Shown here: in pieces, positions 43,972-54,506 of the stretch
How positions within the stretch are numbered: position 1 is the first letter of the stretch
How the letters are laid out: every line of letters begins with the position of its first letter
Assembly (NCBI RefSeq): GCF_000143415.4
Contig: NW_003314263.1
Location: 4,157,628-4,221,627 of the forward strand
Direction: 5' to 3'
DNA length: 64,000 nt
Source: Selaginella moellendorffii
Lineage: Eukaryota; Streptophyta; Lycopodiopsida; Selaginellales; Selaginellaceae
Translations under genes and position numbers: made by a program
Notes under the pieces: generated by a model
The model's input: the letters and a program-made list of their open reading frames with translations, nothing else
Databases searched by the model: none
What the model was told of the DNA's origin: nothing

Positions 43972-46900
43972 TCATCGTTTGCTCCTTGCGGACTTGCTGT
44001 TAGCTCCACTCTTGTGAGCTTTGTTGTGCTGCTTCTTCCGCTTCTTCTGGATTCCCCCCAGTGCCTTGTTCACGCTCAGGCCCTCGAGCTTCTTGGTCAC
44101 CTTGAAAACGCTCTCCATTCCCTTGCGAGCCGCGGCCTTCTTCTCCCCGCGCCGGTTAAGCAATTTAGCGTCCAGGGGCCAGTACGCGTACGGCTCTAGC
44201 TTCCCGTCCCTCTTCACGTCCCCTCCAGCGCCTTTCTTGTTCACGTACTCGTCGCCCTTGTACGACCAGCCAGTGCTCCTCTTCTTTTGGTTCTCGGCGG
44301 CCACTTTGCCCCGTTTCTTAGCACCTTTTTTGCTCCTGCCAAACTCTTCTTCTTCTCCTTCCTCTTCCTCGTCTCTCGGCCGCTTGGAGGCGCGTCCTTG
44401 CTGCTGCTGCTGCTGCGGCTGCCTTTCTTCCACTATTAAACGGCCATCTGGATCAAAATCCATGTCTTCGTCGCTCTCTGCCTGGCTCTTCTTTGGCTTT
44501 CCTAGAGTTGACAGTGCCGCCCTCGTCTTTGAAACGTCAAGAAGATCCAGAGGCTCGTCCCTTCCTCGCTCGTCTTCCGGGAGCCTCCTCTTTTGCTTTG
44601 GCAGCTTCTTTGACCTGCTTTACCAGTAGTAACGCTTGCAAATGAGGGAATATGAGAGGTGAAGCTTACCTGGCAGTAGTAGCCTTGGACCTTGTGAAAG
44701 CCGTCGCACCTTCGCTCTCGTCGTCGCCATCGTTGTCCTCGTCCGAGTCAGAGAAGATGTCCGTGTGCTTCCACTTACTGCGCCTGCTAAAAACGAGTGT
44801 GACAAGTGAAAATGATATACCATCATTCTACTTACGTTGTGGTTGCACGAGTGAAGTGCGATCTCTTGTCATCCTCGCCATCAATAATTGATCTCTTTTT
44901 CTTCTCTTCGTGGTCCTTCCTCTGCAGATTCATCCGATTTAGCTAGACAAGAAACTGAATCAAGTACCTTTCGAATGTTGACGAGGTGCTTGGCATGCTC
45001 TTTGGGCATAACAGCAGAAACGGCCTCAAATCCACATTTTTTTAACAACTTCTCCAGTATCCCGCGGACCTGTTCCATTCGGTAAGCATAAAGAGCGTGC
45101 ACCAATAAAAGAACGACCTTTGCTTTAAATCTGTTCTTCGGATCTTCAGACCAAACCATCATAGCCTCCACCATTTCACTCAAACGGGGCATAAGCTCCT
45201 CTTTAGACATCATAGCAACGATTACTTTTAAAAGGCCAAGAACGGACTGCAAAATAGAAACCACCAGTTGTTCTTTTCAACAAAAGCAAAATTAAAACTA
45301 ACCTTGATTACTTCTCGACTCTTGTAGTTGCGAAGTAAATAAAATGCACTCGGAAGATATCGGTGTATCTCGCCTTTCAGCTCCGCTGGGAACTCGTACA
45401 CCATCCTTGAAATTGCACTGAGAGCCGCACTTATGACATGCGGCTCTCCAGCTGAGCCTGTTACTGCGGAACATCCCACCAACTGGGCCCAGAAACATCA
45501 AATATATGGAGTTAAAAACAAGCTGTCAATACCTTTCTAAAAAATTGGACAAGTTTCTCGTCAGAAACTTGCAACAGGCCATTCCCAATTCCAATTAAAA
45601 GCTCATAAGCTCCGTCTCTTGTTTTCTTGTTATTCTGTAAGAGAAAAGGCCAATTTGCTGCTTTAGATTGACGCTGATTAAATACCTCCTTCAGCGCAAG
45701 AACAGACTCTTTGAGAAGGAATGCTATGTAGTCGTTCGTATTCTCGTCCCCCTGCTGAAATGGCAAAAAAATTATCAACGACGAAAACTAATTGAAGATG
45801 CATCTACCTGCACGAGATGTAGAATCAACAACTGCAAGCAAGCAACCCTGTATTGTTTTGCAGAGGACTGGCATGCAGATGTAGCTTCCACGATAACTTC
45901 AAATATTTCTTGCTCTTTTGAAGAGAGAAAATCAGTATGTTCCTGTAAGTTCGAAACATAAATCTGAGCACTTGAAAACAAAATTTACCTTCAAAATACC
46001 AGCAAGAACTTTGTATCCTTTTTTCTGAACACCAGAGTCTGGATCCTAAAGGGAGATAATTAGATAATGAAGAAATAAAGGTTTTGCGTGCCCAAAACTC
46101 CCACCTGCAATGCAGGCTTTGCAACTGCGAAAAGCGCGCTCAAGCCTTTATGATCCAAACCACCAACTAGTGACAAAGCAAGATCCATAAACATGCACCT
46201 GTCCAAAATTTTAGACCATAGATGATTTCAGTAGTTATGTAACGAATTACCTTCTCTCTTTCGCATTTGTATCTTTGGTGGCTTCCAAAAGCTTCTCCAT
46301 GACCGTTCGGAAAAACTTCTGAACAGTAGCTTTGCTTGATATAGACGCAAAAGCACCAATAGCAGCCTAGCAATTCACTTGTTAAAAAAAAAAAGAGAAA
46401 ATAGATAATGCATCCTAGTACCTGTAACTCTCCCCGTTTTTCTGGTGGTGACTCGCAAAATATATTGAAAAGAAGTGGAAGAAACTTATCCGAAAACGCA
46501 GAAATGGCTGACAAGTTTGCCGAGGCAATGTCCTTGGAATAACATGCTTTTTCCTTTGCATCCAAATCCACGTCCATGCCGTCATTAGCGTCGCAGATAG
46601 ATTTGTTTTGCTTTATCAATGTCTGAGGATAAAAACGACGTCAAGCGTAGTGCACAGGAAGTAAGAAGCTTCACCTGGATGCTGGAAGAGATTACTCCTC
46701 TAAGGTCCGGATACTTTCTCATTGACTCCCCAAGAAGCTTTGCAATCACCTGGAAGCTGTCTTTGGTGTCCACAGGATAATTGCAAAAGGATGGAAGAAG
46801 AGCCCAAAGAGCTTGTGCGCATGCTTCTGCATTTTTTGCGGGCGCCCCAGAAAGCTGCAAAGAACGCTGTTTAGTACGATTCTAAAAGAAAACATATATA

Positions 46901-48643
46901 TATCAACCTCATGTGCTTTTACTGCAAGATTTTCTGCCAAAGGACCGATGGTAGTCGCGAAGTATTTGAGCCTTGCTCCAACAAGATGTTGCTTCAAGAT
47001 AGGTATCAACCAGATGCGGGCTTTGTCTAGCTGCGTGGCATCCATGTCCAATGGCAAGAGCTCCAAAAAACGTTCTGGTCCCATAGCCACAACGGCTGCT
47101 CCAAAACTATTGTGTAGCTGTAAAAGAGTATCAAACGTGAAATCTAGCGTGTAAAACTTGCCTGCTTTCGACAAGGCAAGTCCTCGTCTCTAAGTTTTTG
47201 TAGTTCGGCGAGAACTTTAACAATTCCTTTCATGAATCGAAAGGAGGCCTCACCTGGAAAAAGAAGGAATAAAATGGAATGAGCTACAGCTTTAAAAAGC
47301 GAGAGAAAGTTACCCATTTTCTGGAAAAGTGCCGAGACAACGAGCAAAGCTTTATCCCAGGCGCCGGAATATTCATAGCTCAATGACCTTTCAACGGACG
47401 AACAGATACTTTCAATAGCAACTGGATCGGTTTCTAGCTGTCTCAGCATTGCGCCATCTATGAAGCGATCTGCTAAGCCTCGGAGACACTCCGCTGCACC
47501 AAACACAACCTCTTCCTGTTCCGAAGCAAAGAGATCTGGAATACAGTAAAGGAAACTTTCGGCTCCAAGAGAAAAAAGAAAGAAAAGGAACTATACCTGT
47601 GATGGCATCGAATGGCGCCGGAAGCTGGCCGGCGCAGAGTTTAGGATCGATGGCGTACAAGTTAGACAGCCCCTGCTCTATCACATGAACTGCCGTCATG
47701 ACCTCGTCCACATCCCTGTTATCAGCCGTGACGAGGGAGAGAACAGCACGAATAACGCCCACCAATGCCGCCGATGAAACGCCCGTCCTGGATCTTCTTC
47801 CCAGAGAAAGAAGAACATTGAGTACGTTCCTGGTGACGAGTGACTGCTTCAAAGTGATGAGAAGTGTGACGCTGGGAAGCACTCTCGCGATGGTCTTGGG
47901 CGACATGGCTGGCAGAAGAAGCCGCATGGCCCCGATCATGTGTAAGAGCTTCAGAGCACCAGCGGCAGCGTCCTCGTTGCTCTTGCCTTTGGCCAGGAAA
48001 GGTGACGCGCATTCTTCGAACGACGAGGCAACTAAGTCGCTAGCTTTGTCGAGAGCCGCCGAGCCATGGAAGCTAGACAAGACTTGCGCAGCGCACAAGT
48101 AAGCGCGCCTTCGCACCTAGAGAAGCCTGCGATCAAGCTCCGGAGAAAGAAAAGAAAACGAAGCGAGCGTACCTTTGGTCTCATATCCACGCAAAACTTG
48201 AGAAGCAACTGGAACGATCCAGCCAGAGCCGGCCAGCTCGATCGATCGGCGGCGCAAAGGATGCACTCGATGCACGACAGCGCGGGCTTGGCAGTGGCAG
48301 CCGGAAGTTTTGCGTCCCCCAGCACCTTGTCCAAAACAACCAGAGCCTTTCCACTCGTGGATCGCAGCACGGAGGCGGGAAGCTTGGGAAGGAGCGTGGC
48401 CAGGAATGTGAGGAAAGCCGTGGTATCGGCTCCATCCACGGCGCCTGCATTGCATTGCTGCTCCAGCGGCGCCATGGTCGCGGCGAAATACGCCGTGGGA
48501 ATCAGCGGCAGGCCCTGCTCTTTCAGCACCTCCATCACCGCGCTTACCACCGCCAGTAGCTGCTTGTGCTCGGGCGCCGGAGAATTGTGGAAGCGATTGA
48601 GCAGCGCGCGCCCCACATCCTCCTCCTCCTCCTCCATCGCCAT
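43972..48643 (-). CDS. RRP12: RRP12-like ribosome-biogenesis protein
   Basis: Large HEAT/armadillo-repeat nucleolar protein. The family (NUC173 domain) is needed for maturation and export of the pre-40S and pre-60S subunits. It has about twenty short exons, starting at 48643 (MAMEEEEEDVGRALLNRFH) and ending at 43972. Typical pieces are GALKLLHMIGAMRLLLPAMS (exon 2), NSFGAAVVAMGPERFLELLP (NUC173 region), [20 protein letters not shown], and FSDKFLPLLFNIFCESPPEK. The last exons code a charged, Lys/Arg-rich tail with acidic and Gln runs (DEEEEGEEEEF, KKRKKQHNKAHK) that fits nucleolar targeting. Introns are mostly 45-70 bp with GT/AG ends. A shuffled partial copy lies at 51335-51960. Confidence 0.92.
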
Positions 48644-48848
48644 CGCTAGGGCTCCTCAGAGGTGAGAAATTTAGGGCTTTGACAAAAACCCCACCATAAT
48701 TAGGGCTAGGGTTTTGTGGTTCTATGTGGTCAGGTAAAGGTTGATGTTTTACGGAAATGATCTTACATTCTTCTACTTCACCAGCGGCAAGGGGCCAGTT
48801 AAGGCGCCATCGCTCATCTTCATGGCAGCCAGGTAAGTATTTTAAAGG

Positions 48849-50354
48849 TTGAGAGAGGTGATGATAGATTTCTCTTGTGGAGCAGTGGTGGCTTGCCGAT
48901 TTTTCTTGAGGAGCTTCTGTATGGGCCTTCGATCATCATCCACACCGCGGCCAGGTAAGAAAGTTGATGGAAATGATTTCAGGTTTTCTTTTTCCTTTGG
49001 AACAGTTGGTCATGGATCATCATCATGCGATACTCGGCCGGCACCGCAACTTGTTTTGCGGTACAACAGAGCCAACACTTCACTCCTTCTCTTTGGTGAC
49101 TGTTGGTACAATGGCGGTGGCCATGGTTGGTCGATGAGAGAATTCGGGGCCTTGCTTGAATCTGGACACTCCCAGACGGAGTGTACTAATCGGAATCGCA
49201 AGCACTGCGATGGTACTTACTGGAGCTGCCCCTATAGCAGGCGCGACATAGATTATGATCCAGACATGGCTCCCTCCGTAAGAGAGCTCGAGCAATGCCA
49301 GATTAGAAGCATTGAGACTACCGGCGTCCTCTCGACTTTGGAGCTCGGGCTTAGATACAACAAGTGGGATGGCGGGGCATGCATTTGGGACACAAGCGTG
49401 GAAACAGATCGTGCGAGAATAATCGAGGAACACTTGGAGATTAAGTACGAGAGAGCTGCAACAGGATGCGTGCTTGTATCCGTTCCTACGTTAGCTCTCA
49501 AGTACAAGGCGCTTAAGTGGATACTCAAGACCGACGTCACTAGCTTCCCCCTCGAATTACTTCCTGACGAGTTTATATCAAATTCGAGCACGAAGGTTCA
49601 GGAGAAGGCGATGCTCGAGCTGGCGGAGGCCGTTTTACAGGGGATAAAGAGGTATGTTATTGAAGGGATTGGCATTATGAGGAAAGCTGGTTTGTTTTTT
49701 TCCAGGTGTGTTATTGTGGATCTCCGAGGGATTGGAACAATGAGAAAAGTTGGTTTGTTTTTTCCTGGTGCGACGGTGGATAAGATGCTCGAGTATATCG
49801 GCAAAGAGCCTGTCCCAGTTGGGGAATTCCTCAAAGAAGACGACTGGAAGGAGCTCGGTGTTGAGAATGTTGGCAGAGAGGAAGTAGTCTGCTTCACCAT
49901 CGATTTGGAGTGGACTGTGGAGCTGTTACTGGAATTCAAAGTTGACAAATCAATCGTAAGTACCCTCTAGAATCGTTGTATCTAAACTTCTTGCGTTTGG
50001 GCAGGGGGTAGGAACAGGCCTCTTCCCTCCCCGTTCGGAGCCATCAACTGAGCAACCGAGTTCGCCATGGCAATTACTTCTGGAAACCATCTAGTGACAG
50101 AGGTAAAAATGTGATAATGGGCTCGTTGTTGGAGGACGTACATAACACATCACCATAGAGTTCTATGTATCATTCTTCATTCTTAGTGACACAGTTTGAC
50201 GCATTATGGAAAACGATTTTGCTGTAATTTAGATGCGGACTTCCCGAATGAGGATTTCTCCACGCCGCCAAAGAGAACGTACAAGGCCCCTGGCAGCTGT
50301 GTTCTTCCGGATGGCTCTTGCAAGTGGAACTCGATCTACGAGCATCTGGCTTAA
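48849..50354 (+). CDS. Unknown Cys-motif protein, copy A
   Basis: Three exons in my reading: 48849-49955, 50012-50102 and 50233-50354, with matching phases (0, then 1). The C-terminus is KWNSIYEHLA. A 51-bp intron-like segment (about 48954-49004, GTAAGA...ACAG) may be removed from exon 1; it is a multiple of three, so the frame stays open either way. The start is uncertain. The hallmark is RNRKHCDGTYWSCPYSR, then DIDYDPDMAPSVRELEQCQI (around 49190-49300), shared with copy B on the minus strand near 59 kb. Later GIMRKAGLFFSRCVIVDLRG is followed by a near repeat, GTMRKVGLFFPGATVDK, a local duplication. I do not recognise the family. The several conserved Cys/His residues could bind a metal, which is inference. 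Confidence 0.7.
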
Positions 50355-50429
50355 AACCAAAACTAATCTATTGTCTATTCAAACCTTTATGGAGGTAAAA
50401 CTCTTCAATATATGCTCCTAGCAAACCAA

Positions 50430-51335
50430 ATTGGACAAAAAACTGGCTGAGTGCCAATGTGTGCTAGCACTCGTGATCCTTAGTCACCTCGTACTTCTAT
50501 TCAAAGAAGAAACACGAGTCGTCGATCAAGCTCCACTTCCTGGAGCCCGGTCTTGTAAGTCGGCTCATCTCGTACACTTGTTCGTGCCGTCTGAAAGCTT
50601 AAACTCGGGCATCGGTCCCTTGTGGATCCTGTTTCGAGCAGCAGCTCCTCCTCCTCTGGATGAAGCTCCTGGTTGCTGGAGATTGCGACGACGGGGGAGG
50701 AGAAGAGGAAGACGCGTAAGGATTTGCTGGCGATGGCGATGGCGATGGGGATGGAGAAGGATTTGGTGGCGTTTGAGAGCTTGATGGTGCAGCTGATGGA
50801 GCGCCAAAGCCACAAGAACTCGCTCTCCTCCTTAAATACTGAGATCATCTGTGGTTTAATATTTTCATAAAGGTGGGAGCGGGAGCACTGCTGCAACTAG
50901 CCCGCAGGCGGCAGCCCCTGGAGCGGCTCCAAGTTTTGACTCAGGTATAAAGTCTTGGAGTATGGTTTGGTTTCTAATGTTGTTGACGCTGGTAATCGCA
51001 GCAGAGAGTTCTGGATCTAATGCGGGACCGTCAGTTTCCGCAAGTGGCTCTGGTGTTGAAACGGCAGCTTCAGTAGGATCTAGTAGTTCGTCAGCTGGCG
51101 AGCCGATGCTGGTAGTATCATCGTCAACTTCGCCAGCTTTAACCGGATCATCACTATCAACACCAGCTTCTGGAGAATCCACACTAGCGTCGTTGTTGGC
51201 TGGATCGTTTACTCCAATGCCATCGTCCGCTTCGACTGGATCAAGCACGCCAGGCCAAACTTCGAGCTCGTCCGCTCAGACTGGATCAAGCTCAGCACTA
51301 CCTGGCACTGGAACTGGATATGGCGATTACCTTGT
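50430..51335 (+). CDS. Hypothetical Ser/Thr-rich protein, structure uncertain
   Basis: Exon-like pieces include GAGGAGAAAC-rich coding-like DNA at 50660-50870 (KDLVAFESLMVQLMERQSHK) and a Gly/Ser/Ala segment at 50875-50945 with a donor (gtataa). An acceptor near 51001 follows, then a ~110-residue Ser/Thr/Ala/Gly tract (SGSNAGPSVSASGSGVETAA and onward) to about 51325. A tract like this resembles linkers of cell-wall or GPI-anchored plant proteins, but no signal peptide, X8 or other domain is visible. The open frame runs straight into the antisense of the RRP12 pseudogene, so its true 3' end may have been lost. Confidence 0.35.
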
Positions 51336-51960
51336 CTCTTTCGCATATGTATGTTTCGTGGCTTTCAAAAGTTTCTCCATGACCGTTCGGAATTGTTACT
51401 ACTAGAAAGACAAAGAAGATGCATCCTAGTACCTGTAACTCTCCCCGTTTTTCTGGTGGTGAATCACAAAAAATATTGAAAAGAAGAGGAAGAAACTTAT
51501 CCGAAAACGCAGAAATGGCTGACAAGTTTGCCCGATGCAATGTCCTTGGAATAACATGCTTTTTCCTTTTGTTTTGCTTTTCCAATATCTAAGGATAAAA
51601 ACTCGTCAAGCGTAGTTCACAGGAAGTAAGAAGCTTCACCTGGATGCTGGAAGAGATCACTCCTCTAAGATCTTCCTCAAGAAGCTTTGCAATCACCTTG
51701 TCCACAGGATAATTGCAAAAGGATGGAAGAAGAGCCCAAAGATCAAGCTCCGGAGAAAGAAAAGAAAACGAGGCGAGCGTACCTTTGGTCTCATATCCAC
51801 GCAAAACTTGAGAAGCAGCTCGATCGATCGGCGGCGCAAAGGATACACTCGATGCGTGGCAGAAAACAACAACCAGAGCCTTTTCACTCGTGGATCGCAG
51901 CACGGAGGCGGGAAGCTTGGGAAGGAACGCGGCCAGGAATGTGAGGAAAGCCGTCTGAAA
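51335..51960 (-). pseudogene. Shuffled partial RRP12 pseudogene
   Basis: Minus-strand pieces of the RRP12 gene are joined with large internal gaps. Sequence equivalent to 46255-46300 (the exon containing SFSMT on the plus strand) is followed by FSDKFLPLLFNIFCDSPPEK, then the 46.6-46.8 kb exon ([14 protein letters not shown]), then a jump to the 48.1-48.4 kb first exon ([20 protein letters not shown]). Introns are partly retained, so it was copied from DNA, and it has frameshifts. It ends about 40 bp before the PRP17 start, so its remains form that gene's upstream region. Confidence 0.85.
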
Positions 51961-52002
51961 TTTAGGGTTTATACAACAACCGGGATTTTAGGGTTCTTGA
52001 GG

Positions 52003-53691
52003 ATGGAGGAGGAGGCGATGGAGGCGATGGAGGTGAGCTTCAATGTGGGGCGCTGCAGCGCGCCGGACGTTCCCGTGGCGCACGGTGGCGCCGCGGCGGC
52101 GGAGTCGGCGCTGGCGGTGGTGGATCCTCTCCAGAAGCGAGTGACCTTCAACCCTAGGTACGAGCAGATGTGGGCGCCCATGGAGGGGCCGATCCACCCC
52201 TATAACAAGGACGGCCTCTCGCGGGGGATGAAGAACCACGCGCTGGGCGTGGTGGAGGACTCGTCCATCTCTCCTTTCACCTTCGACGAGCAGTACCACA
52301 CATTCCAGGCGTTTGGCTATGCCGCGGATACCTCGGCTCCAAATGGTGCCAATTTGATCGGCGACCCGGACAAGATCAAGGACAATGCCGGGCTCACAGT
52401 CTTCAACATCCCACAGCACGAGCTCAAGAAGAGGAAGGCCGAGGGGCGGCTGGAGAGGGTCCAGGAGCTCGAGGGTGGCCTGGATCCTTCCTCGGACGAG
52501 TGGCTGGCCAAATCCATCACGAGCCCCTGGGCCGGTACGCGCAAGGGGATCCAGGTGGAGATGACCGACGAGCAAAAGATGTATGCCGAGGAGCACGCCA
52601 AGAAGAAGCTCGCCAGGGAGGCCCGAGAGGCCGGTATCAAGCCCGAGGTGCCGGACTCCACCGAGTTCCATGGCGACGAGCACGTCGACTACCAGGGGCG
52701 CTCTTGGGTCGTTCCTCCGGCGGATGTCAAGGCCGCAAACGATCGATGCTTCTTCCCCAAGCGCTGCATCCATACGTGGGTCGGGCACAAGGGGAATGTG
52801 ATGACGATCCAGTTCTTTCCAAAGTATGGCCACCTCCTGCTCTCCGGGAGCAGCGACCACCAGGTGAAGATCTGGGACGTGCACAACCACAGGAAGTGCG
52901 TGAGGACGTACAAGGGGCACAGCGCCACTGTTCGTCACGTTTCCTTCAGCAACGACGGGCTCAAGTTCCTGAGCGTGAGCTACGACACCAAGATCAAACT
53001 TTGGGACACGGAGACGGGCAAGGTGATCTCGTCCTTCACCACCGGGAAGACGCCTTACGTCGCCAAGCTGCACCCGGACGATGACAAGCAGAACGTGTTG
53101 ATGGTGGCGATGAAGGACAAGAAGGTTGTGCAGTGGGACGTGGACAGCGGCAAGATCACGCAGGAGTATGACCAGCACCTGGACGCCGTGAACACCATCA
53201 CGTTTGTGGACAACAACCGGAGGTTCATCACGTCCAGCGACGACAGGTCCCTCCGCGTGTGGGAGTTTGGGATCCCGGTGGTGATCAAGTACATCAGCGA
53301 GCCGCATATGCACTCGATGCCCAGCATCGCGGTTCATCCAAACGGCAAGTTCTTCGCGGCGCAGAGCATGGACAACCAGATCCTCGTCTACGACACCAAG
53401 GAGCGCTTCCGGCTCAACAAGAAGAGGTTCCACGGCCACGTAACCGGGCTGGGCTGCCAGGTGAACTTCTCCCCCGACGGCAAGTATGTCATCTCGGGGG
53501 ATGGATCGGGGCGGTGCTGGTTCTGGGACTGGAAGACCACCAAAGTTCTCCACAAGCTGCACTGTTTCAAGCGGGTTTGCCTGGGCTGCGAGTGGCATCC
53601 ACTGGAGCAGAGTAAAGTCGCCACCTGCGGCTGGGAGGATGGTAGGAACGCTGGGAAGGACGGAGTTGGCATCATCAAGTACTGGGACTGA
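52003..53691 (+). CDS. PRP17: Pre-mRNA-processing factor 17 (PRP17/CDC40), WD40
   Basis: Intronless, 562 residues from ATG at 52003 ([20 protein letters not shown]). The N-terminal ~230 residues contain [20 protein letters not shown] and the charged stretch before [13 protein letters not shown], typical of PRP17. Seven WD repeats then follow, beginning [20 protein letters not shown] and ending with [10 protein letters not shown] marks such as [22 protein letters not shown] and [12 protein letters not shown] are clear. It is a second-step spliceosome factor acting in the nucleus. The GC content is higher than in the neighbours. The absence of introns in a gene that usually has many suggests retroposition of an ancestral mRNA. 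The leader lies inside the RRP12 pseudogene remains. Confidence 0.95.
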   Translation: MEEEAMEAMEVSFNVGRCSAPDVPVAHGGAAAAESALAVVDPLQKRVTFNPRYEQMWAPMEGPIHPYNKDGLSRGMKNHALGVVEDSSISPFTFDEQYHTFQAFGYAADTSAPNGANLIGDPDKIKDNAGLTVFNIPQHELKKRKAEGRLERVQELEGGLDPSSDEWLAKSITSPWAGTRKGIQVEMTDEQKMYAEEHAKKKLAREAREAGIKPEVPDSTEFHGDEHVDYQGRSWVVPPADVKAANDRCFFPKRCIHTWVGHKGNVMTIQFFPKYGHLLLSGSSDHQVKIWDVHNHRKCVRTYKGHSATVRHVSFSNDGLKFLSVSYDTKIKLWDTETGKVISSFTTGKTPYVAKLHPDDDKQNVLMVAMKDKKVVQWDVDSGKITQEYDQHLDAVNTITFVDNNRRFITSSDDRSLRVWEFGIPVVIKYISEPHMHSMPSIAVHPNGKFFAAQSMDNQILVYDTKERFRLNKKRFHGHVTGLGCQVNFSPDGKYVISGDGSGRCWFWDWKTTKVLHKLHCFKRVCLGCEWHPLEQSKVATCGWEDGRNAGKDGVGIIKYWD

Positions 53692-54506
53692 GCAACGTGT
53701 AGTTATAATTTATAGCTCTCTCAAGGGTAACCGTGAAAGACGTGGAAGCCGAGCTCTCAGTTCCTCCGTGTTGGGCTCCGATCTAGGCAAAGTATGAAGT
53801 TCTTACTTCGTGTAAACGGCTTACACGGTCTTCGGTCTTCGGTCTTCGGTCTTCGGTCTGCGGTCTCAAACTCTGACCGTTGAAAAGACAATCTCGACCG
53901 ATTCCTTGAGGCGGTGCCACTGGACTGCGCGGCCGCTTACCTTCCATTTTGATGTCCAGGCAGAGAGATCCTCCAAGTCACTATTGGGCTAGATGAGACT
54001 TTTGGAGTGAAATTCAACCTGCCCGAGGGTTTCCATGAGCCATTGTTTAGTTCACTCTATAGTGCAAGAGTTGTATTCATATTTCCTTGATAATTCAGGT
54101 TGTGGCCAAGGAAAGACGTTTATTTTTTAGTTCTTTCCCAGTGAGAAAGTGCTGATTTGGGTCTTTTGTTGTACAAAATCGAGAATTAGGCTCATGTCAC
54201 ATTTGTTTTGGATTCTAACCTCAAGCAGGCATGAGTTTTAGGGAAGAACAAATTGGAAAGCCTTGATCAATAAGATCATGTTAGGGCGTGGCCACTTAAA
54301 GAGTATGAAAGTGAAAGAGAGTCCGATTCCTAGAATATTCTTTATCTTATTGCGAGAATCTTCCAAAGTTTAATGAGATTAATGTGGGAATATCTCAAGG
54401 GTCCAAGAAAAGGTTAACTTTTTTTAAAACTGTTTTTCCCACACCAAGTTTAAACTGGGTAACCGAGGGTTTATACGGCACTACCTGGTAGAACTTTCGG
54501 CCGGCG
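53692..54506. other. Intergenic, with a small tandem repeat
   Basis: At 53828-53862 there are four or five copies of an 8-bp unit (tcttcggt). Otherwise there is no ORF or motif. The last ~200 bp should be the promoter of the NTPase gene, and I see no clear TATA box. Confidence 0.6.

Noticed and set aside
51988-53598. A 536-residue minus-strand ORF opposite the PRP17 gene
   Set aside because: The plus strand encodes a clear WD40 protein; the antisense frame is open because of GC-rich codon use and has no domain.
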